From: Selenomonadaceae bacterium | Lineage (GTDB): Bacteria; Bacillota; Negativicutes; Selenomonadales; Selenomonadaceae | Direction: 5' to 3' | Assembly (NCBI GenBank): GCA_017484235.1 | Contig: JAFUTM010000307.1 | Coordinates: 1 to 5,463 of the forward strand | Length of the DNA stretch: 5,463 nt | Shown here: one piece after another, positions 1 through 4,650 of the stretch | Position numbering within the stretch: position 1 is the stretch's first letter | Layout: every line of letters begins with the position of its first letter | The notes under the pieces: model-generated | What the model was told of the DNA's origin: nothing | The model's database searches: none | Seen by the model: only the letters and a program-made list of their open reading frames with translations | Translations under genes and position numbers: made by a program

Positions 1-970
1 CGCCAACTCTTTGAGTATATATAATGGCCTTTGGGCTGAGTGGCTTACCTCTAACGGCTTCGAGCAGCAATGTTACGAAATGGCCGCCGTCAAGTGCCGG
101 AACCGGAAGCAGATTTATCAGACCGAGATTTAAACTGAGCAATGCGGCGAAATTCAGAAGCGGCACAAATCCGGTCTCTGCCACTTTGCCAGCCATTTGG
201 GCTATGCCTATTGGTCCTGCTAGTTCTGCCTCTGACGGACTGTAGAATATGTCAATCAGCGCGTTTATCATCATTGTCAATATATCAATCGTCCGTTGCG
301 CGGATAGTTGGATTGACTCTAAAAAGCCGGCTTCTCTATGGTCAATTAGACTCTGTACGCCAATGAGGACACGCTTACTTGCACTATCGTACGCTGGAGT
401 GACCGTCGTCTCGACAGTCTGACCGGATCGCTCATATGTGATACTTATCGGCTGCTTGTCCTGCGCGTCTTTAATTGAGTCAACGAACTCTGTCCAGGTA
501 GCAATGTCTTTGCCGTCTATTTTAACGATTCTGTCTCCAGATTTAATTCCGGCAGTATCAGCAGCTTTACCTTCAATAACAGTGCCGATTATCGGCTCAT
601 TCGACGGAGTACTTACGCCTGAGAAAAAGAATATACCGAAGAACAGGATTATCGGCAAAATAAAATTCATCATTGAACCGGCAAGGATAACTATCATTCT
701 GGATAAGACCGGCTTCTCACAATAACCGCGTTCGCCGGCTTCGTTATTTAGCGGATCCATTCCGGCAATGTCGTTAAAGCCGCCGAGTGGAACGGCACGG
801 ATTGAGTATAATGTTTCACCGCGTTTTGTACTTATCATTTTCGGTCCGAAGCCAATTGCAAACTCATCGACACGCATACCGGTCATTTTTGCCGTTATAA
901 AGTGCCCTAATTCGTGCACCAGCACTAACAGTCCAAAAACAAATACAGCAGCAGCTATAGTTAATATCAA
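1..970 (-). CDS. rseP: RseP-like site-2 membrane zinc metalloprotease (M50 family), 3' partial
   Basis: This is an intramembrane zinc protease of the M50 (site-2 protease) family. Relatives cut transmembrane anti-sigma factors and leftover signal peptides within the inner membrane. The 323 visible residues show a first hydrophobic segment (about 2-18) running into the zinc motif HELGH (19-23). They also show a PLGGF loop (61-65) followed by GMDP, a second membrane segment around AGSMMNF (97-103), one PDZ domain (about 122-205, core AGIKSGDRIVKIDG at 140-153), a GPIGI motif (252-256) and the second metal-site motif NLLPVPALDGG (286-296, ligand Asp294). Only the last 20 or so residues of a typical single-PDZ form should be missing beyond position 1. 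The start is a TTG at 970-968, chosen because GAGGAG lies 8 nt upstream and the resulting N-terminus, MILTIAAAVFVFG, fits the family. An in-frame GTG at 979-977 overlaps that Shine-Dalgarno site and is less likely. The gene begins 20 nt after the DUF4422 stop, so it is probably co-transcribed with it. Family assignment is very secure. Confidence 0.96.
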   Translation of the reverse strand, partial: MILTIAAAVFVFGLLVLVHELGHFITAKMTGMRVDEFAIGFGPKMISTKRGETLYSIRAVPLGGFNDIAGMDPLNNEAGERGYCEKPVLSRMIVILAGSMMNFILPIILFFGIFFFSGVSTPSNEPIIGTVIEGKAADTAGIKSGDRIVKIDGKDIATWTEFVDSIKDAQDKQPISITYERSGQTVETTVTPAYDSASKRVLIGVQSLIDHREAGFLESIQLSAQRTIDILTMMINALIDIFYSPSEAELAGPIGIAQMAGKVAETGFVPLLNFAALLSLNLGLINLLPVPALDGGHFVTLLLEAVRGKPLSPKAIIYTQRVG

Positions 971-978
971 AATTGTCA

Positions 979-984
979 CTCCTC
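979..984 (-). promoter_or_regulatory. Shine-Dalgarno site of rseP (decides the TTG start)
   Basis: GAGGAG on the minus strand lies 8 nt upstream of the TTG at 970-968. No in-frame ATG is available upstream before the TGA at 985-983, so this site is the main reason for choosing TTG over the GTG at 979-977. Confidence 0.75.
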
Positions 985-990
985 ATAATA

Positions 991-1827
991 TCAAGACTTT
1001 AATTTGTTGCGGATACGTTCTTCAATATCCAATATACCGGCAAAGTAACGCCGTTTTATATATCTGAAGTCAATATACAGGTCTTCATCGTCATTTTGGC
1101 TGGAAATAAAAATCTGCGGCACCTCTTTTATATTTAGGTGATTGTGAACGACGTATACGTTTAACAGTCGTTCGCCCATATACCCTAATAGACGCGCGTT
1201 GTTTTTGTCGTTAAGGTCAATTTGATTTTCCACATTATTCAAAATTGTAAACAGCCACTCGGAATAGTCGTCAAACAACTTCTTTTTGGCAATTATTAAG
1301 TTGGCAAAGTACTCATAACGGCGGCTGAATGTTTGTTCTAAATCATTCATATATTCTGGGTACAACTTTTTGACGGAGTTTGTCATTAAGTCGTAGTTCT
1401 TCTGGCCGTGATAGGTTATAAACTGAGACTTTATGTTGTCCTTTGAAAAGATGTATGGGCGCGGCAAGACAACGTCATATTCGTTGAGTAGTGATTCCAG
1501 GCTGCTTGTATCGAGGTGATGATTTACGGTGTCGTTTAAAGCGTTAAAGTTTTTTCTGCAGAGTCGACGCTTTATATCGTTAATCCACAGAAACCGTCGA
1601 TAATGGCACAAGCCGACTACATCGCTCGTATGATCGTTTTTCCATATCCAATATTGTCCGGTCAGCTCACAGTAGAATGGATTTTTACCACTTATGTTGT
1701 TGCCCGTGCTGTCGTTCATTGAGCCGTCTAACTTGTAATCTGGCTTGCCGACAATTAGTGGTATGTAATTTTTATCTTGCGGAAAATCGTGTTCCGTTTG
1801 TGTCGCTATGTAAATGTTTATCTTCAT
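991..1827 (-). CDS. DUF4422 domain protein, putative polysaccharide glycosyltransferase
   Basis: This 278-residue soluble protein carries the hallmarks of the DUF4422 family (Pfam PF14393). These are the N-terminus KINIYIATQ, the N-I-S-x-K-N segment (44-49), ELTGQYWIWKN (54-64) and the signature VGLCHYRRFLW (71-81). DUF4422 proteins are found in capsule, exopolysaccharide and lipopolysaccharide clusters and are treated as glycosyltransferases of GT-A-like character. Donor and acceptor sugars cannot be read from the sequence. No signal peptide or membrane segment is visible, so it should act in the cytoplasm or at the inner membrane face. The start is the ATG at 1827-1825. Its Shine-Dalgarno site is weak, only AAGG about 14 nt upstream. 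It follows the GT8 gene after a 219-bp repeat-containing spacer and runs into rseP with a 20-nt gap. The length is normal for the family and no frameshift is seen. The domain call is strong; the enzymatic role is inferred. Confidence 0.9.
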   Translation of the reverse strand: MKINIYIATQTEHDFPQDKNYIPLIVGKPDYKLDGSMNDSTGNNISGKNPFYCELTGQYWIWKNDHTSDVVGLCHYRRFLWINDIKRRLCRKNFNALNDTVNHHLDTSSLESLLNEYDVVLPRPYIFSKDNIKSQFITYHGQKNYDLMTNSVKKLYPEYMNDLEQTFSRRYEYFANLIIAKKKLFDDYSEWLFTILNNVENQIDLNDKNNARLLGYMGERLLNVYVVHNHLNIKEVPQIFISSQNDDEDLYIDFRYIKRRYFAGILDIEERIRNKLKS

Positions 1828-1868
1828 TATTTATGTTTGTGCCTTAATTTAAATTTTTTAAGTTACAT

Positions 1869-1894
1869 CTACTTTCTTTACACAAAGAAAGTAG
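1869..1894. repeat. Perfect palindromic hairpin, 11-bp arms with 4-nt loop
   Basis: CTACTTTCTTT (1869-1879), loop ACAC, then AAAGAAAGTAG (1884-1894) form a perfect inverted repeat. No T-run follows on either strand (the minus strand continues ATGTAACTTAAAAAA), so it is not a standard intrinsic terminator. Similar CTACTTTCTTT...AAAGAAAGTAG palindromes are, from memory, common dispersed intergenic repeats in bacterial genomes. It sits 42 bp upstream of the DUF4422 start codon and would form in the transcript if the four genes are read through. Confidence 0.85.
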
Positions 1895-1905
1895 CAAAGA
1901 AACTT

Positions 1906-1942
1906 GTCCGCTTGTGCCGACATCACGTCGACAAGCGCGGAC
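1906..1942. repeat. GC-rich imperfect stem-loop next to the palindrome
   Basis: GTCCG (1906-1910) can pair with CGGAC (1938-1942), and CTTGT (1911-1915) with ACAAG (1931-1935), across a CG bulge on the right arm. The stem then continues with CGAC (1918-1921) to GTCG (1927-1930) across a GC bulge, closing on the loop ATCAC. The stem is GC-rich inside an otherwise AT-rich spacer, which makes it stand out. No poly-T follows in either direction. It is probably part of the same repeat unit as the adjacent 1869-1894 palindrome. Confidence 0.65.
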
Positions 1943-2046
1943 GCGCCTCACATCGTGTTCGGCGATTTTTCTAATTAGGAATGTTGAATGCTGAATTAGG
2001 AATAAAAACAATACACAATTCATCATTCCTCATTCCTCATTCATAA

Positions 2047-3012
2047 TTAAGCATTAGTCATTAGTTTGTCTTTTGCGTATAGATAGTACCATTTGAGGGC
2101 AGTCAACAATTGTCCTTGTCGGCGTGCGGCCTTGCCCATTAATCGGTTCTCCTGATAATCGCGTGGGCGATAGTCAAATTCCTTCCATAAGGATTTATTT
2201 CTATACTCATCATAGACTGCTCGTTGCGGATTGTCACACCAGGGCTGCCACGGCTTCACCTGTCCGGCAAAATGTATAAACACTGTGTCCTCTGGCAAGT
2301 CGTCATTATCGTGCTTCATCAGAAGAAACTGGTTAAATCGTACCGGCATCGCCTTAATTTGCGTACCGGCTATTAAATTGAGTGCATCCTGGTCTTGAAA
2401 TGAAAGGTGGCAGCTGTTCAACATATCTATCATCTTATCAGACAAGCTGTATTGGTTCCACTTATTTAAGTCTATATACAGGACGCCCGCATTAAAGTAA
2501 GTTTGTGATTCGGCAATTCCAATATCACGCTTATGCTGTGCAAGCCATTCGCCTTTATCCGCTACCGCCAGCAATATGTTATCCTCAAAGGTCAGTTTAT
2601 TCAGTTCAGTCAGTTTGCCAACGCACAGCGTATCAGCGTCAATATAAAGAAGCTTAGAGACTGCCGGATAAAGCACCTGAGCAATGATTATACGATGATA
2701 TGTTGCAACTGTATAGCCCTTGCCGACACTGAAGTTTTTGAACACCTCGACGTTTACATAATATAAATCTATCTGAACGTTTGGGTATTGACTGACGAAG
2801 TGTTTCAGTCGCGCAACGTCTTCATCTAAAATAGAATTTAAAAACACGTGGACGTGAAGCTGAGTCTGTGGATTGTTCATTACCATTGAGGTCAACATTA
2901 TGCCCATCGGCGGCACAAAGTTTGCATCAACGCCAAACGCCACATTAAATGCATCTGAATCAGTTATCTGCCCAATGGTTTCATTTTTATAAATAAACTG
3001 TGTTAAATCCAA
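2047..3012 (-). CDS. Glycosyltransferase family 8, LPS-core glucosyl/galactosyltransferase type (WaaJ/WaaO-like)
   Basis: This 321-residue GT8 retaining glycosyltransferase probably moves glucose or galactose from a UDP-sugar onto a lipopolysaccharide-core or other surface-glycan acceptor at the cytoplasmic face. Motifs in order are NVAFGVDANFVPPMGIMLTS (23-42, nucleotide-binding strand), LLYIDADTL (121-129) with the metal-binding DxD at 125-127, FNAGVLYIDLNKW (173-185), QDQDALNLI (206-214) and HFAGQVKPW (247-255), the HxGxxKPW motif. The tail (about 256-321) resembles the C-terminal extension of WaaJ/RfaJ enzymes (Glyco_transf_8C type). The start is a TTG at 3012-3010: AGGAG sits 8 nt upstream and the next in-frame Met, residue 36, lies past the first conserved strand. 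It begins 19 nt after the GH43-like stop, indicating an operon. All family motifs are intact. The exact sugar and acceptor are unknown. Confidence 0.95.
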   Translation of the reverse strand: MDLTQFIYKNETIGQITDSDAFNVAFGVDANFVPPMGIMLTSMVMNNPQTQLHVHVFLNSILDEDVARLKHFVSQYPNVQIDLYYVNVEVFKNFSVGKGYTVATYHRIIIAQVLYPAVSKLLYIDADTLCVGKLTELNKLTFEDNILLAVADKGEWLAQHKRDIGIAESQTYFNAGVLYIDLNKWNQYSLSDKMIDMLNSCHLSFQDQDALNLIAGTQIKAMPVRFNQFLLMKHDNDDLPEDTVFIHFAGQVKPWQPWCDNPQRAVYDEYRNKSLWKEFDYRPRDYQENRLMGKAARRQGQLLTALKWYYLYAKDKLMTNA

Positions 3013-3020
3013 GTACTTGT

Positions 3021-3025
3021 CTCCT
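3021..3025 (-). promoter_or_regulatory. Shine-Dalgarno site of the GT8 gene (decides the TTG start)
   Basis: AGGAG, within CAGGAGAC on the minus strand, lies 8 nt before the TTG at 3012-3010, inside the 19-nt gap after the GH43-like gene. It supports the non-ATG start and coupled translation. Confidence 0.8.
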
Positions 3026-3031
3026 GTTGGT

Positions 3032-4390
3032 TTAAAGAGGTTTGCTCGTTTTTACGCTATTGCCGTCTGCATCAAGAACATCTTGTATATTGCCATTAAT
3101 ATTAATTTTGAAAGTAAACTTCTCGTCTCCATTATCAGGATTTTGCTCTCGTTTTTCATCTATAATCTTAAAGCTGGCTTCGTCCTGCAGGATAACACTA
3201 AATTCTGTTACGCCATAAGGATTATAGATATTGTTTATGACAACGTTCGTCTTTCTAGGTACAATATATACAACATTTGGAGCTGGCGCAAAGTAGTCAA
3301 TCGTTACCGTGCTGCCTTTTTCGCCATTGCCGTAGTCTTCTTTTGTCAATTTAATTTCTTTAACAGTATCGCCTTGTGTGCTCACTTGAGTGGACGAATT
3401 ATCTATGTTCTCATTTACAAGCTGGCTCAAAAAGATTGAGTCTAAATTAAGAGCTGCCTGAGTGGTCTCGTCAAGCAAGAGTAAACTGCCATGACGCATA
3501 GGATTGTCAGATTCCACATATCTCGACTTATATGGTCCAGTTTCTATATTATTAACATCGGTATACCACACTGTATAATTTGAAGTCGATACTTTGTCAT
3601 ATTTATGCGAAAAGTTATCAGCATAAATATAAACTTTACCGCCTCGTTCAAGGATTGAGAAGCCCTCATAGCCGCGAATATATTTCAGTGGCCAATCGGT
3701 TACTTCTACAAAGTCGGAAGTCGGCGAATTGGATCTTAATAAGATAGGTGACTTGTTATCGTTGCTGGTTGTATAGGTTTCGTTTTTCAATATCATATAA
3801 TATGTTCCGTTTATCTTGCGCACCTGTGCATCGATTACATTCTCGTACTGTTCCGGAACATCAATCTTAGTTGCATTTGGTTTAAAGCCTACGTTCTCAT
3901 CTTCTATATTGTCAGTGGTAGCAACATAGATGTCGAACTGGCGTTCATTATTTTTAGATTTATGATGGCGCTGCTTGGCAAAATAAACATATGCCTTGCC
4001 GCCTTCATCAATAAATAAATCTGGTGCCCAGATATTTCTGTTCTTGTCACCACGATCTATCACCTTATATGTCATTGGCGTTAGATTTGATGGATTGGCA
4101 GCTTCCATTTTATAAATTCTGAATGTATTTTCTGAATCAGGCGGCTCCACCAGACAAATATAAAAAAAACCATTATAGTATTGACACGATATATCTCGTC
4201 CCATAATTGCACCGACAGTAGCCCAATGCTTCATGTTAATGCCATCTCTTGACAAGTAGCATTGCATTGTTGTGTCATTATCTGATGTAAAGAAAGTTCC
4301 AAGTACTAAATCGTTAGCTTCTGCTGGCGAAAAGCTTGCTGTCGTAAACGCCAACACTGTCGCTGCCATTAATTTTTTTATTCGTCTCAT
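3032..4390 (-). CDS. Secreted GH43-like five-bladed beta-propeller glycosidase with extra C-terminal domain
   Basis: This 452-residue exported protein resembles glycoside hydrolase family 43 (clan GH-F), inverting enzymes that usually remove arabinose, xylose or galactose units. A typical signal peptide is visible: RRIKK, a hydrophobic stretch, then a likely cut after AEA (residue 25). The body reads as a propeller. RDISCQYYNGFFYICL (65-80) gives a possible general base, Asp66. WAPDLFIDEGGKAYVYFA (121-138) is the usual WAPD blade. VIDAQVRKINGTYYMIL (185-201) gives the likely pKa-modulating Asp187, and GYEGFSIL (240-247) the likely acid Glu242. MRHGSLLLL (298-306) matches the HGS region near the metal site. 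Residues from about 330 to 452 are polar and beta-rich, with no domain I recognise; they may bind carbohydrate or the cell surface. The ATG at 4390-4388 has GGAGG 10 nt upstream. It is the first gene of the minus-strand cluster. The catalytic residues are assigned by pattern only; substrate is unknown, and a non-enzymatic propeller role is possible. Confidence 0.8.
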   Translation of the reverse strand: MRRIKKLMAATVLAFTTASFSPAEANDLVLGTFFTSDNDTTMQCYLSRDGINMKHWATVGAIMGRDISCQYYNGFFYICLVEPPDSENTFRIYKMEAANPSNLTPMTYKVIDRGDKNRNIWAPDLFIDEGGKAYVYFAKQRHHKSKNNERQFDIYVATTDNIEDENVGFKPNATKIDVPEQYENVIDAQVRKINGTYYMILKNETYTTSNDNKSPILLRSNSPTSDFVEVTDWPLKYIRGYEGFSILERGGKVYIYADNFSHKYDKVSTSNYTVWYTDVNNIETGPYKSRYVESDNPMRHGSLLLLDETTQAALNLDSIFLSQLVNENIDNSSTQVSTQGDTVKEIKLTKEDYGNGEKGSTVTIDYFAPAPNVVYIVPRKTNVVINNIYNPYGVTEFSVILQDEASFKIIDEKREQNPDNGDEKFTFKININGNIQDVLDADGNSVKTSKPL

Positions 4391-4410
4391 ATTCGCTCAG
4401 CCTCCAAAAT

Positions 4411-4465
4411 AATTATTAATGCGCAATAAGTAATGCTTAAATAAAGCAATTACGAATTATTAATT
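4411..4465. repeat. AT-rich short direct and inverted repeats upstream of the GH43-like gene
   Basis: AATTATTAAT occurs at 4411-4420 and again at 4455-4464. Between the copies, GTAATGCTT (4430-4438) and AAGCAATTAC (4444-4453) form an inverted repeat with a one-base bulge. This would put a weak stem-loop in the 5' leader of the minus-strand transcript. The base composition makes chance repeats likely, so functional meaning is uncertain. Confidence 0.4.
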
Positions 4466-4468
4466 GTT

Positions 4469-4497
4469 AATATATCACAACAATTACCAGAAAACAA
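4469..4497 (-). promoter_or_regulatory. Candidate promoter for the minus-strand glycan cluster
   Basis: On the minus strand, TTGTTT (4497-4492) and TATATT (4474-4469) are separated by 17 nt, about 80 bp upstream of the GH43-like start. The -10 matches the sigma-70/sigma-A consensus at five of six positions; the -35 matches only TTG. The region is so AT-rich that other -10-like hexamers are available. Confidence 0.35.
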
Positions 4498-4558
4498 GTA
4501 TAAATATTTAATTTTACATTAAAATCAGATTAAATTATTCACACAACTTAAAAAAGAC

Positions 4559-4588
4559 TTGACAAATAAAATGTGACTGTTCTATTAT
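4559..4588 (+). promoter_or_regulatory. Candidate sigma-A promoter for the plus-strand gene
   Basis: A perfect -35 TTGACA (4559-4564) is followed after 18 nt by TATTAT (4583-4588), a five-of-six -10. This places transcription start near 4595, with a leader of about 55 nt before the ATG at 4651. A perfect TATAAT at 4592-4597 is too far (27 nt) to pair with this -35 but could contribute to an AT-rich melting region. Confidence 0.6.
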
Positions 4589-4635
4589 TAATATAATATA
4601 TATGCAATTAAGATATTTGAGATTGGAATTTAAAC

Positions 4636-4642
4636 AAAGGAG
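4636..4642 (+). promoter_or_regulatory. Shine-Dalgarno site of the plus-strand gene
   Basis: AAAGGAG lies 8 nt before the ATG at 4651. It is a near-ideal ribosome binding site and the main support for that start. Confidence 0.85.
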
Positions 4643-4650
4643 TGGTTGAT

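Larger units (their letters stand above)
1828..2046. repeat. Repeat-bearing intergenic spacer, candidate dispersed repeat element
   Basis: This 219-bp gap between the GT8 and DUF4422 genes contains no supportable gene. The right part holds short direct repeats: AATTAGGAAT occurs at 1973-1982 and 1994-2003, and the 7-bp unit CATTCCT occurs at 2024-2030 and 2031-2037 with a decayed third copy, CATTCAT, at 2038-2044. The left part holds the two stem-loops. AGGAAT and ATTCCT are complementary, so the two repeat groups could also pair with each other. Short open frames crossing this stretch on both strands have low-complexity products and no Shine-Dalgarno site, and I do not call them genes. It could be a MITE-like or REP-like element. 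No terminal inverted repeats or target-site duplication were identified. Confidence 0.6.

Noticed and set aside
24..1067. Several open frames of 73 to 99 codons on the plus strand opposite rseP
   Set aside because: They lie antisense to a well-supported M50 protease with intact motifs, lack good ribosome binding sites and have no recognisable domains; they are shadow frames.
1869..1894. Palindrome as an intrinsic terminator
   Set aside because: The stem is AT-rich and neither strand has the following U-tract, so the usual terminator signature is missing.
1777..2026. Short open frames (60 to 65 codons) on both strands in the repeat spacer
   Set aside because: They translate the palindrome and low-complexity repeats, have no convincing Shine-Dalgarno site, and overlap each other on opposite strands.
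1828..2046. CRISPR array or insertion sequence in the spacer
   Set aside because: Repeats are 7 to 11 bp and not regularly spaced with unique spacers, and no transposase frame or long terminal inverted repeats are present.
2533..2766. 77-codon plus-strand frame inside the GT8 gene
   Set aside because: It is antisense to the conserved DxD region of the GT8 enzyme; a shadow frame.
3017..3439. 140-codon plus-strand frame opposite the end of the GH43-like gene
   Set aside because: It is antisense to the propeller protein, its start region lies in the GT8 ribosome binding gap, and the product is a Cys/Phe/Ile-rich string with no domain.
4539..4576. TCACA / TGTGA inverted half-sites flanking the -35 of the plus-strand promoter, as a CRP/FNR-like operator
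   Set aside because: Half-sites are in the wrong orientation and about 28 nt apart, and 5-bp arms are expected by chance in such AT-rich DNA.
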